Positions 6,692 to 15,222 of a stretch of DNA of 40,445 nt are shown one piece after another. This stretch comes from Deltaproteobacteria bacterium. Lineage in GTDB: Bacteria > Desulfobacterota > Binatia > UBA12015. The notes below the pieces were generated by a model. That model made no database searches and was not told the DNA's origin. It saw only the letters and a program-made list of their open reading frames with translations. The first letter of the stretch is position 1. The number at the start of each line of letters is the position of its first letter. The position numbers were made by a program, and so were the translations under genes. The stretch spans positions 1-40,445 of the forward strand of contig VGTG01000040.1 in NCBI GenBank assembly GCA_016874795.1. Reading direction: 5' to 3'.

Positions 6692-9084
6692 GCGGCTCGC
6701 TCGCGCCGAAGCGCGCGCTTCAGGGCATTCGCGTGGTCGAATGCGGCGAAGGCGTGTCGGCGCCGTTTTGCGCTCGCGTCCTCGCCGATCTCGGCGCCGA
6801 GGTCTGGAAGGTGGAGCCGCCGGACGGCGACGTGTCGCGCACCTGGGGACCGTTTCCGGGCGGTGCACGTGATCCCGAGAGCAGCGCCGACTTCGCCCAT
6901 CTGAACGCGGGAAAGAAGAGCGTACGTCTCACGGGCGAAGCGCGCGAGGATGGCGCGACGGTCGCGCGCCTGGTCGAAACGGCCGACGTCGTCGTGACGA
7001 ACCTCCCGGCGGGGGCGCGTGAGCGAGTCGGCCTCGACGTCCCGACGATCGAGCGTGCGCACCCGGGGCTCGTGGTGCTCCAGCTGAGCGCCTACGGCGC
7101 CTCGGGGCCCTGGGCCGAATCGCCGGGCCAGGGCGTCAACGTTTGCGCCGTCGCCGCGATCAGCGTCATCCTCGGCGAGCCCGGGAGGACGCCGCTCTCG
7201 TTTCCGCCGGATCTGCCGGGCCTGCAAGCGGGGCTGCACGGTGCGGCGGCCGTCTTGACCGCGCTTCTCGGACGCAGGACGAGCCGTTCGGGACGCCGCA
7301 TCGACGTCGCGGAAACGGACGTGCTCGCCTACTACGCCGGCGGGATGTCGCTCTTCATCCTCGGGTCCGGCGGCGCTTGGATGCGGCGCGGCTTCGAGCG
7401 CCACGGCGGGATCTATCCGTCGGGGTTCTACCCGTGCGGCGACGGCTTCGTCTTCATCGCGACGCAGACGCGCGCGCAGTGGGCGGGCTTCCTGCGGCTC
7501 ATGGGCGATCCCGAGTGGGCGCACGAGGATCCGGTCCTCCAGGACGGCGTCGCCATCGGCTGGAAGCGCGCGGAGGAAGTCGATCTCCACTTCATTCCGT
7601 GGCTGCTCGATCACACGCGTGCCGAGCTGACGGAGATGGCGCGCGCCGCGGACCTCGTGCTCGGACCGATCAACGGCCCGGACGACGTCCTGGCGAGCCG
7701 CCATCTCGAGGAGCGCGGCTTCTGGGCGCACGCGCGCCTCGGCGGCTCGCGCGTTCGCCTTCCGGGGATGGGCTATCGGCTCTCTGCGACGCCCGCGGCC
7801 CTCGGCGAAGCGCCCCGCCTCGGCGAGCACGCTGCCGTCGACCTGCCGGAGCCTCGCCGGCGCGAAGCGACCACGAACGGCGCCGGGCAGGGATCGCGGC
7901 GGCCGCTCGCCGGCTACCGCGCGATCGAGTTCGGCTTCAATTGGGCAGGGCCGATGGTCGGACAGATCCTCGCCGACATGGGGATGGAGGTGATCAAGGT
8001 CGAGACCGCCGGGCGTCTCGATTTCATGCGGCACTGGAAGCACGCGCGCCGCTTCTTCCACAACGCGAACCGCGGCAAGCTGTCCGTTTCGATCGACGTC
8101 AAGAAGAAGGATGGGCGCGAGCTCGTCCGCGCTCTCGTGGCCAAGTCCGACCTCGTCTTCGACAACTTCGCGGCCGGCGTCATGGAGCGGCTCGGGCTCG
8201 GTTACGAGGACCTGCGCGCGGTGAAGCCGGACATCGTCGCGCTTTCGATGGCGATGGCGGGACAGACGGGTCCGCTTCGTCACCTGCGCGGGTTCGCGAC
8301 GATCGCGACGGGGTTCGCGGGCCTCGAGGCGCAGGTCGGCTATCCCGACACCGGCCCGACGGGGCTGCCGGTCATCGGGCTCGGCGACGCGAACGCGGCG
8401 ATCCAGGGCGTGGTCGCCGCCCTCGCAGCACTCTGGCACCGCGAAGAGACGGGCGAGGGCCAGCGTATCGACCTCTCCCAGGTCGAAGCGGCGACGGCGC
8501 TCGTCGCGCACTCCCTCGCGCTCCGGCAGCTCGATCCCGACGCCTCGTTCGTTCCCCGCGGCAACGAGCACGAGAGCATGGCGCCGCACGGGATCTATCC
8601 CGCCGCCGGCGAGGACCGCTGGATCGCCCTCGCGATCGGCAGCGACGCCGAGTGGGCCGCGCTCGCCTGCGCTCTCGGGGAGCCGGCGTGGGCGACCCGG
8701 GCTTCGCTCGCCACGGCTCCCGGGAGGTGTGCGGAGAGGCAGGCCATCGACGCGGAGCTCTCGCGATGGACCGCGCGGCACGACCGCGACGAGCTCGTCG
8801 ACCGGCTTCGCCGCGGCGGCCTCGCAGCCTCGCCCGTGCTCGCGATCGACGAGCTCCAGACGTGGCCGCAATTCGTCGCGCGCGGTCTCGTGCGAAGCAC
8901 GCCGAGCTTCGACGGTGGTAAGGAGCTGGTCTATCGCACCCCGTGGCAGCTCGCAGGCGAAGCGGAGCCGCCGAGCGGCTCGTCGCCTCGGCTGGGGGAG
9001 CACAACGACTACGTCCTCGGAAAGCTCCTGGGGCTCGAGCCCGAGCGCTTCGCCGAGCTCGTCGGTAGCGAGGTGATCCATTGA
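6688..9084 (+). CDS. Fused tandem class III CoA-transferase (two CaiB/BaiF domains)
   Basis: 798 residues, about twice the usual 400, made of two consecutive CaiB/BaiF domains. Domain 1 (about 1-400) starts GIRVVECGEGVSAPFCARVL; domain 2 (about 405-798) starts GYRAIEFGFNWAGPMVGQIL. Class III enzymes move CoA between acids through an aspartyl-CoA intermediate. At that position domain 1 has RIDVAETD (Asp) and domain 2 has RIDLSQVEA (Glu), so the two halves may not be equivalent. I use TTG 6688, overlapping the P450 stop as TTGA; the next in-frame start, GTG 6733, would remove the first strand. The following ligase starts with the same TTGA overlap, supporting this choice. It probably activates a pathway acid (inference). 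Confidence 0.9.
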   Translation: MSGSLAPKRALQGIRVVECGEGVSAPFCARVLADLGAEVWKVEPPDGDVSRTWGPFPGGARDPESSADFAHLNAGKKSVRLTGEAREDGATVARLVETADVVVTNLPAGARERVGLDVPTIERAHPGLVVLQLSAYGASGPWAESPGQGVNVCAVAAISVILGEPGRTPLSFPPDLPGLQAGLHGAAAVLTALLGRRTSRSGRRIDVAETDVLAYYAGGMSLFILGSGGAWMRRGFERHGGIYPSGFYPCGDGFVFIATQTRAQWAGFLRLMGDPEWAHEDPVLQDGVAIGWKRAEEVDLHFIPWLLDHTRAELTEMARAADLVLGPINGPDDVLASRHLEERGFWAHARLGGSRVRLPGMGYRLSATPAALGEAPRLGEHAAVDLPEPRRREATTNGAGQGSRRPLAGYRAIEFGFNWAGPMVGQILADMGMEVIKVETAGRLDFMRHWKHARRFFHNANRGKLSVSIDVKKKDGRELVRALVAKSDLVFDNFAAGVMERLGLGYEDLRAVKPDIVALSMAMAGQTGPLRHLRGFATIATGFAGLEAQVGYPDTGPTGLPVIGLGDANAAIQGVVAALAALWHREETGEGQRIDLSQVEAATALVAHSLALRQLDPDASFVPRGNEHESMAPHGIYPAAGEDRWIALAIGSDAEWAALACALGEPAWATRASLATAPGRCAERQAIDAELSRWTARHDRDELVDRLRRGGLAASPVLAIDELQTWPQFVARGLVRSTPSFDGGKELVYRTPWQLAGEAEPPSGSSPRLGEHNDYVLGKLLGLEPERFAELVGSEVIH

Positions 9085-10754
9085 CTGCGCCGGAGCTGCC
9101 GCAGTTCTCGCCGGAGTACCGCGAGCGCTTCGTCTCGCGAGGCCTCTGGCTCGATCGAACCCTGCACGACTACTTCGCCGAGGCCGTCGCCGCGGCGCCG
9201 TCGCAGGTCGCGATCGTCGAGGGCGACCGGCGCGTCACGTTCGCCGAATGGGACGACCTCGCGCGCCGCGCTGCAGCGGGCCTCGTGCGGCTCGGCCTCC
9301 GCAAGGGCGACGTCGTCACGGTGCAGCTGCCGAACTGGCTCGAGATGTGCGTCGTGCAGATCGCGCTGTCGCGCATCGGCGCGATCATCCAGCCGATGCA
9401 CACCGTCTACCGCGAGCGCGAGATGGCTTCGATGCTCGAGTTCTGCAACTCGCGCGCCGTGATCGTCCCCGAGGAGCACGCGGGCTTCGCGCACGCGGCG
9501 GCTGCCTGCGCTCTGCGCGGGCAGCTCCCCGACCTCGCGCACGTGATCGTCGCGCGCGGCGAGTGCGCGGGGGCGGTGCCCTGGAGCGAGATCGCCGCAA
9601 GCGACGCCGGACTCGAAGCGTACGAGCGCGCCCATCCGGCGCACGCGGACGACGTCTTCTACCTGAACTTCACCTCCGGGACGGAGGGGGCGCCGAAGGG
9701 GTTCCTGCACACGCACAACACCCTTCTCTCGGTGCTGAAGCGCTTCGCCGAAATGCAGGCGCAAGCCGACCCGTCTTCCGCCAGCGACGTGATCCTCGCC
9801 AACAGCCCGATGACGCATTCCTTCGGCCACCTGACGACCTACCAGGTGCTCCTCCGGAAGGTGCGCATGGTCCTCGCCGCGCGCTTCTCGCCCGCGGAGA
9901 CGCTGCGGCTCGTCGCCCGCGAGCGGGTCACCGCGATCTCGGGGACGCCGGCACACCTGATCAGCTTGCTGCAGCACCCGAGCTTCCCGGAGACCGACAC
10001 GACGTCGATCAAGAGCGTCGGCGTGGGCGGCGCGGCGTGCCCGCCGCAGCTCATGGCGGACATCGAGAGGCACTTCGGGGTGCGCGTCGGCAACATGTAC
10101 GGAATGGGCGAGAACATCGTCCACACGCGGACCCTCCCGAGCGACGCGCCCGACGTGGTGCGCGAAACGGTGGGCTTGCCGGTGCCGGGTGCCGAGCTCG
10201 AGATCTTCGCCGACGATCACGCGACCGTGCTGCCCCGCGGCTCGGTCGGCGAGATCGCGTTCCGCGGCCCGACGCTCTTCCTCGCCTACTACCGAAGCCC
10301 TTCGCTGACGCGCGCCACCCGCAACGACGACGGCTGGTTCTTCACGGGCGACCTGGGCTTCGTCGACGACCGCGGCTACCTGCACATCGCCGGCCGCAAG
10401 AAGGAGCAGATCAATCGCGGCGGGACGAAGATCCACCCGAAGGAGATCGAGGACTTGCTTCATTCCCATCCGAGTGTCGCACGCGCCGCCGTCGTCGGGA
10501 TGCCGGACGATCGACTCGGTGAGCGCGTGTGCGCCTACGTCGAGCTCGTGCCGGGCGCGGGACTGTCGCTCGAGGAGGCGCGCACCTTTCTCGAGTCGAA
10601 GCGCGTCATGAAGTACAAGCTGCCCGAACGACTGGAAGTCGCCCGCGAGCTCCCGCAGACGCCGACCGGCAAGATCCAGAAGGGCCCGCTCCTCGAGGAC
10701 ATCGCGAGGAAGCTCGAGCGCGAAGCCGCGTCACTCGGCGGAGGCCGAGAGTGA
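9081..10754 (+). CDS. AMP-dependent acyl-CoA ligase (class I adenylate-forming), copy 1
   Basis: 557-residue cytosolic ligase that adenylates a carboxylic acid and forms its CoA thioester. The ATP loop FTSGTEGAPKGFLHTHN is near residue 200, the hinge GWFFTGDLGFVDDRGYLHIA near 420, and the catalytic lysine is K531 in PTGKIQKG. It resembles cyclohexanecarboxylate- and fatty-acid-CoA ligases. The start is TTG 9081 in a TTGA overlap with the previous gene; the N-terminal sequence then has normal family length. Having both a CoA-transferase and a ligase suggests the pathway activates more than one acid (inference). Confidence 0.92.
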   Translation: MTAPELPQFSPEYRERFVSRGLWLDRTLHDYFAEAVAAAPSQVAIVEGDRRVTFAEWDDLARRAAAGLVRLGLRKGDVVTVQLPNWLEMCVVQIALSRIGAIIQPMHTVYREREMASMLEFCNSRAVIVPEEHAGFAHAAAACALRGQLPDLAHVIVARGECAGAVPWSEIAASDAGLEAYERAHPAHADDVFYLNFTSGTEGAPKGFLHTHNTLLSVLKRFAEMQAQADPSSASDVILANSPMTHSFGHLTTYQVLLRKVRMVLAARFSPAETLRLVARERVTAISGTPAHLISLLQHPSFPETDTTSIKSVGVGGAACPPQLMADIERHFGVRVGNMYGMGENIVHTRTLPSDAPDVVRETVGLPVPGAELEIFADDHATVLPRGSVGEIAFRGPTLFLAYYRSPSLTRATRNDDGWFFTGDLGFVDDRGYLHIAGRKKEQINRGGTKIHPKEIEDLLHSHPSVARAAVVGMPDDRLGERVCAYVELVPGAGLSLEEARTFLESKRVMKYKLPERLEVARELPQTPTGKIQKGPLLEDIARKLEREAASLGGGRE

Positions 10755-11899
10755 GCTTCGGCAAGATCACCGAGGAGGGCCTCGCGAAGCTGCGCGGTCG
10801 GATCGGCGTCGAGCGGAAGGGCTCGAACATGCACCGGAGCGGCCCTCTCCATCTCACCGCGGAGACGATCCGGCGGTTCGCGCTCGGCTCGGGGGACGAC
10901 AATCCGCTCTACGTCGACGGCGACTACGCCCGCGCGAGCCGCCACGGCGCACGCATCGCACCGCCGAGCATCACGGGCTTTCTCGAGCGCTCGAACGGCG
11001 CCTCCGACGGCTTCCCCGGATGCCACACGATCTGGCGCGAGGCCGCGTACGAGTGGACCCGCGCGATGCGCGCGGGCGAGACCCTCGATTCGAGCTCCTA
11101 CCTCCGCCGCGTCGAGATCCTGCCGAGCAAGTTCGGCGGCGGCCGGGCCGCGGTCCAGGACTACGAGACGGTGATCGTCGACGCCGAAGCGAATCCGATC
11201 GGGCGCTACGACACCTCGTGGCACCGCTTCGAGCGCTCGAGCGCGAAGCAGGCGAGCACACTCAAGCACCGCGAGCTCCCGATGTACTCGCCGGAGGACA
11301 TCGAGCGCATCAAGGCGGACTACAAAAAGGAGAAGCGGCGCGGGGCCGAGACGCTGTACTGGGAAGACGTCGAGCCCGGGGAGGAGATCCCCTTCGTCGT
11401 GAAGGGTCCGACGACGCAGATCAGCAAGTTCGCCTTCGAGAGCTGGCTCGGCGCGGGCGGCTGGTTCGTCGGCCACAAGCTCGCCTTCGAGTTGTTCGAC
11501 CGGCACCCCGGCCTTCCCTTCGTGAACGAGCAGGGCATCCCCGAAGCCCCGGTCGCCATCCACTGGTCGAACGAGCGCTCCCAGAAGATCCTCGGGCTGC
11601 CCGGTGCGTACGAGTCGGGCTACGAGCGCACGAGCTGGATCGTGAACATGCTGATGAACTGGATGGGCGATGCCGGCCACCTCTACCGGCTGACGCAGCG
11701 CTATCCGACGTTCAACCTCCTCGGCGATACGACATGGTGTCACGGCACGGTCCAGTCGAAGGTCGTTCTCGACGAAGCGATCGACGGCAAGCGGCACGCC
11801 GTTCGCTGCGACGTCTGGACGGTCAACCAGCGCGGCGACACGACGACGACCGGCGAAGCCGTCGTACTCCTGCCCAGCCGCCGGCAGATTCCGGCGTGA
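10751..11899 (+). CDS. Double-hotdog MaoC/FAS1-type acyl-CoA dehydratase
   Basis: 382 residues with two hotdog segments, the size of fused (R)-specific enoyl-CoA hydratases. The N-terminal half (about 1-160) is the FAS1_DH/MaoC_N type: LTAETIRRFALGSGDDNPLY followed by DYARASRHGARIAPPS. The C-terminal half begins at LYWEDVEPGEEIPF and is a divergent partner domain. Expected role: hydration of an enoyl-CoA or the reverse. The start GTG 10751 overlaps the ligase stop (GTGA). The classic MaoC D-x4-H catalytic pair is not obvious in the second half, so the active site needs modelling. Confidence 0.8.
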   Translation: MSFGKITEEGLAKLRGRIGVERKGSNMHRSGPLHLTAETIRRFALGSGDDNPLYVDGDYARASRHGARIAPPSITGFLERSNGASDGFPGCHTIWREAAYEWTRAMRAGETLDSSSYLRRVEILPSKFGGGRAAVQDYETVIVDAEANPIGRYDTSWHRFERSSAKQASTLKHRELPMYSPEDIERIKADYKKEKRRGAETLYWEDVEPGEEIPFVVKGPTTQISKFAFESWLGAGGWFVGHKLAFELFDRHPGLPFVNEQGIPEAPVAIHWSNERSQKILGLPGAYESGYERTSWIVNMLMNWMGDAGHLYRLTQRYPTFNLLGDTTWCHGTVQSKVVLDEAIDGKRHAVRCDVWTVNQRGDTTTTGEAVVLLPSRRQIPA

Positions 11900-11909
11900 A
11901 GGAGGCGGC

Positions 11910-12689
11910 GTGAAGCACGAGGTCTTGGAGGAGCTCTTCTCGCTGCGCGGTCGCGTGGCTCTCGTCACCGGCGGCGGATCGGGGATCGGTGCGGGATGTG
12001 CGCGGCGGCTCGCCGAGCTCGGCGCCGATGTCGCGGTCGCCGATCTGCGCTCGAGTGAAGCCGAACGGGTCGCCGCGATCGTCGCCGGGGCGGGTGCGAG
12101 CCCGCTCGCCTTGCAAGCCGACGTCTCGGTCGAAGGCGACGTCGCCGCGATGGTCGAGCGTACGGTCGCGGAGCTCGGCGCGATCGACATCCTGGTCAAC
12201 AACGCCGGCATCTACCCGTCGCATCCGATCGCGGAGATGCCCGTCGACGAGTGGGACCGCGTATTCGCCGTGAACGTCCGCGGCGCGATGCTCTGCACGC
12301 GCGAGGCGGCGCGCGCGATGCGACTTGCGGGGCGGGGCGGCACGGTGGTGAACGTATCGTCGATCGAGTCGTTTCATCCCTCGTTCGTCGGCTTGCCCCA
12401 CTACGGAGCGTCGAAGGGCGCGCTCAACATGCTGACGAAGTGTGCGGCACTCGAGTACGCGCCCGACCGCATCACGGTGAACGCCGTCTGCCCGGGCGGG
12501 GTCGAGACGGAAGGGACCCGGCAGGCCTTCGGCGACGGCTTGAAGGAGCAGCTCGAGCAGCGGATCCCGCTCGGCCGCGTCGGCCGGCCGGAGGAGATCG
12601 GCGCGGTCGTCGCATTCCTCGCCGGACCGGCCGGCGCTTACATCACCGGCGCGACTTTGGTCGTCGACGGCGGCTACCTCGTGAGCTGA
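11910..12689 (+). CDS. Short-chain dehydrogenase/reductase (SDR-1)
   Basis: 259-residue classical SDR. The cofactor loop TGGGSGIG is at 20-27, NNAG at 97-100, and the catalytic set is S150/S151, Y165 and K169 (YGASK). An acidic residue after the second strand (VAVADLR) favours NAD(H). It ends with the usual TGATLVVDGGY tail. GTG 11910 is preceded by a strong GGAGG at the right distance. Likely an alcohol/ketone or 3-hydroxyacyl-CoA oxidoreductase of the pathway. It is similar to SDR-3 at 16401. Confidence 0.9.
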   Translation: MKHEVLEELFSLRGRVALVTGGGSGIGAGCARRLAELGADVAVADLRSSEAERVAAIVAGAGASPLALQADVSVEGDVAAMVERTVAELGAIDILVNNAGIYPSHPIAEMPVDEWDRVFAVNVRGAMLCTREAARAMRLAGRGGTVVNVSSIESFHPSFVGLPHYGASKGALNMLTKCAALEYAPDRITVNAVCPGGVETEGTRQAFGDGLKEQLEQRIPLGRVGRPEEIGAVVAFLAGPAGAYITGATLVVDGGYLVS

Positions 12690-12707
12690 GGAAGAAGGAG
12701 CATCGCG

Positions 12708-13256
12708 ATGGCGGAAGAGAAGGACTCGTCGTACTGGATCGTGGAGCAGCAGCTCGCGCAGATCGACCCCGCGCTCGTCGACAAGTGGGGCGATCCGAAC
12801 AAGCATCCGGAGACGCAGCTCTCGAAGGAGGAGCAGCGCCAGATCCTCGAGGCGGGCCGCGAGGTCTTCATCTCGCACCTCACCAAGGAAGGCTTTCCGA
12901 TGGTGACGGTGCACGTCTACTGCCTCATCGAGGGCGAGCTCTGGAGCACGAGCGTCAAGGGGCGCGTCAAGGCGAGCGCCTTCAAGCGCGACCCGCGGAC
13001 GGCTCTCTGCATCTCGTCGAGCGGGCTCACCCTGCCATTCGGGGGCGGCATGACGATCAAGGCGCGCGCGGAGGTGATCGAGGACCGCGCCGTCGTGGAG
13101 CGCGTCTGCGCCGAGCACGGCCGGCGCTACTACACGAGCCCGAAGGCGCAGGAGCTCTTCGCGGGGACGCTCTTCACACCGAACCGGGTCGCCCTCAAGT
13201 TCGCCATCGACTCCATCGTGAGCTGGAAGAACATCGGGATGAAGTCGGAGGCCTGA
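12708..13256 (+). CDS. Pyridoxamine-5'-phosphate-oxidase-like (PPOX split-barrel) flavoprotein 1
   Basis: 182-residue small protein with the PPOX split beta-barrel pattern: a conserved strand FISHLTKEGFPMVTVHVY, then GELWSTSVKGRVKASAFKRD, then LCISSSG. Such proteins bind FMN, F420 or heme and act as small reductases or oxidases; the ligand cannot be told here. ATG 12708 follows a GAAGGAG site. A second PPOX protein (18201) is in the same operon, not a close copy. Placed directly before the flavin reductase at 13261. Confidence 0.78.
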   Translation: MAEEKDSSYWIVEQQLAQIDPALVDKWGDPNKHPETQLSKEEQRQILEAGREVFISHLTKEGFPMVTVHVYCLIEGELWSTSVKGRVKASAFKRDPRTALCISSSGLTLPFGGGMTIKARAEVIEDRAVVERVCAEHGRRYYTSPKAQELFAGTLFTPNRVALKFAIDSIVSWKNIGMKSEA

Positions 13257-13260
13257 CCGC

Positions 13261-15204
13261 GTGAGCGCGGCCGAGCACCTCTTTCGTCCTCTCCAGGTCG
13301 GCCCGATGCGGGTGCCGAACCGGATCGTCGAGACGACGTACTCGATCAACTCGGGTCGCGCCGACGGGCTGCCGGATGCGCCCTTCATCGAGCATCACCT
13401 GCGTCGAGCCCGCGGCGGCGCGGGCTGGATCGGCAACGAGACGTGGCTTCTCCCGACGCCGCTGCCGCCCGGTCGGGCCGACGAGATCCTCCCCGGCACG
13501 GGGGCGGTGCGGTTCGCGATCTACGACCATCCGGAGTTCGTCCCCCGCGTGCGCACGTTCACCGGCGCCGTGCACGCCGCCGGGGCCGTCGCGGTGATGC
13601 AGCTCACCCACCTGCAGTCGCTGATGTGTCCCTCGCCGGTGACGATGGCGCTCAACGCGGACACGATCCCGCACGCGCTCGAGGAAGAGGAGATCGAGCG
13701 CATCCTCCAGACCTACGCGATCGCCGCCGAGCGCTTTCGCGACGCCGGCGCCGACGCAATCGAGATCCACTGCGCGCACGAGACGCTGCCGCAGTGGTTC
13801 CTTTCCCCGGCGACGAACCATCGCAACGATCGGTGGGGGGGCTCGGAGGAGAACCGCATCCGCTTCGTGGTCGAGGCGGTGCGCTTCGCTCGCTCGCGCG
13901 TGTCGCGCGACGTCGCGATCGGGCTTCGGATCTGCGCCGACGAGCATCGCGAGGACGGCTACGACCTCGCCGCCATGCGACGCATGGCGGCGGCGATCTG
14001 TGCCGCAGCCGACATCGACTATCTGAGCGTCGACGTCGGATCGACCTGGGGCCGGCCGAGCTACGTTCCGCCGGTGCACGTCCCGGTCGCCGGCTTCGCT
14101 ACGTACGCGGCGGCGATCCGCGAGGTGGTTCCCGTCCCCGTCGTGTACGCCGGGCGGGTGAACGACCCGGAAGTCGCGGCCTCACTCGTCGCGAGCGGGC
14201 GTGTCGATCTCGTCGGCATGACGCGCGCCCTCCTCGCCGATCCCGAGATGCCGCGGAAGCTCCGCGAAGGGCGCGCGCACGAGATCCGGAAGTGCATCGC
14301 CTGCAACACCTGCATCGGCAAGGTCGTGCACGCCGAGGTGAAGACGCCGCTCTGCGCCGTCAACCCGGTCGTCGGCCACGAGCTCGATTGGAAGGAGGAG
14401 CCGGCCGCGGCGCGCAAGCGGGTCCTCGTCGCCGGGGGCGGGCCCGCGGGTCTGGAGGCGGCGCGTGTCGCCGCGGAGCGCGGGCACGAGGTGATCCTCT
14501 GCGAAGCCTCCGGGGAGCTCGGCGGGATGATGCGTCTCGCTGCGGCGACGCCGGGCCGAAGCGCGTTTCTCGATTTTCCCGTGTTCCAGGAGGGCGCGCT
14601 CGCTCGCCTCGGCGTCGAGGTCCGGAAGGAGAAGCGGCTGACTGCCGCGGAGGTCGCGACGCTCCGGCCCGACGCGGTGATCGTCGCGACCGGCGGCGTT
14701 CCGCGACGGAGTCCTCTCACGGGCGCGAACGTCGTCGACTTCGCACGGGTGCTGCGCGGCGAGGCCGAGGTGGGCGACCACGTCGTCATCCTCTCCGAGG
14801 ACGACCACATGATCACGCCCGGCGTCGCCGACTACCTCGCGGCGCAGGGGAAGCGCGTCGAGATCGCACACAAGTGGCTGATGCCGGCTTCGCAGGTCGA
14901 TCGCTACACGCAGGGCGAGGTCTTCCACCGGCTCTACTCTGGCGGAGTCGTGATCCATCCATCGACGCGCGTGCGTGCCTTCGCGGAGCGCCGCGTCCGC
15001 ACCTACAACGCGCACACCGGAAGGGAAGGCGCGATCGACGACGTCGACACGGTCGTCGTCTGCGTCGGTGCCGAAGCGGACGACGCGCTCTACCACGAGC
15101 TCGAGGGCACGGTCCCCGAGCTCTACCGGATCGGCTCCGCATTCGCGCCGCGCTCGATCGCCGACGCGACACAGCACGGCGCGAGCGTCGCTCGGCTGCT
15201 CTAG
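13261..15204 (+). CDS. Old-Yellow-Enzyme family FMN/4Fe-4S/FAD oxidoreductase (2,4-dienoyl-CoA reductase/TMADH type)
   Basis: 647 residues with the full three-part build of FadH, BaiCD/BaiH and trimethylamine dehydrogenase. Residues 1-340 are an FMN TIM barrel (HCAHETLPQWFLSPATNHRN; ENRIRFV). The 4Fe-4S site is C345-x2-C348-x2-C351-x13-C365, closer in spacing to TMADH than to E. coli FadH. An NAD(P)/FAD pair of Rossmann domains begins at VLVAGGGPAGLEAARVAAERG. Expected role: reduction of a conjugated dienoyl- or enone-type intermediate, as after oxidative cleavage of a polyene. The start GTG 13261 is five bases after the PPOX stop. The exact substrate is unknown. Confidence 0.88.
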   Translation: MSAAEHLFRPLQVGPMRVPNRIVETTYSINSGRADGLPDAPFIEHHLRRARGGAGWIGNETWLLPTPLPPGRADEILPGTGAVRFAIYDHPEFVPRVRTFTGAVHAAGAVAVMQLTHLQSLMCPSPVTMALNADTIPHALEEEEIERILQTYAIAAERFRDAGADAIEIHCAHETLPQWFLSPATNHRNDRWGGSEENRIRFVVEAVRFARSRVSRDVAIGLRICADEHREDGYDLAAMRRMAAAICAAADIDYLSVDVGSTWGRPSYVPPVHVPVAGFATYAAAIREVVPVPVVYAGRVNDPEVAASLVASGRVDLVGMTRALLADPEMPRKLREGRAHEIRKCIACNTCIGKVVHAEVKTPLCAVNPVVGHELDWKEEPAAARKRVLVAGGGPAGLEAARVAAERGHEVILCEASGELGGMMRLAAATPGRSAFLDFPVFQEGALARLGVEVRKEKRLTAAEVATLRPDAVIVATGGVPRRSPLTGANVVDFARVLRGEAEVGDHVVILSEDDHMITPGVADYLAAQGKRVEIAHKWLMPASQVDRYTQGEVFHRLYSGGVVIHPSTRVRAFAERRVRTYNAHTGREGAIDDVDTVVVCVGAEADDALYHELEGTVPELYRIGSAFAPRSIADATQHGASVARLL

Positions 15205-15222
15205 CTCAGCTAGGGGAGGAGG

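Noticed and set aside
6493-9081. Very long minus-strand open frame (over 850 codons) opposite the CoA-transferase
   Set aside because: In DNA this GC-rich the strand opposite a real gene is often open. The translation is Arg/Ala/Asp-rich with no motif, and the plus-strand frame is clearly CaiB/BaiF.
6688-9084. CoA-transferase fusion as a sequencing error joining two genes
   Set aside because: The two domains are joined by a normal linker with no stop or start signals between them, and the domains differ in sequence, so a genuine fusion is more likely.
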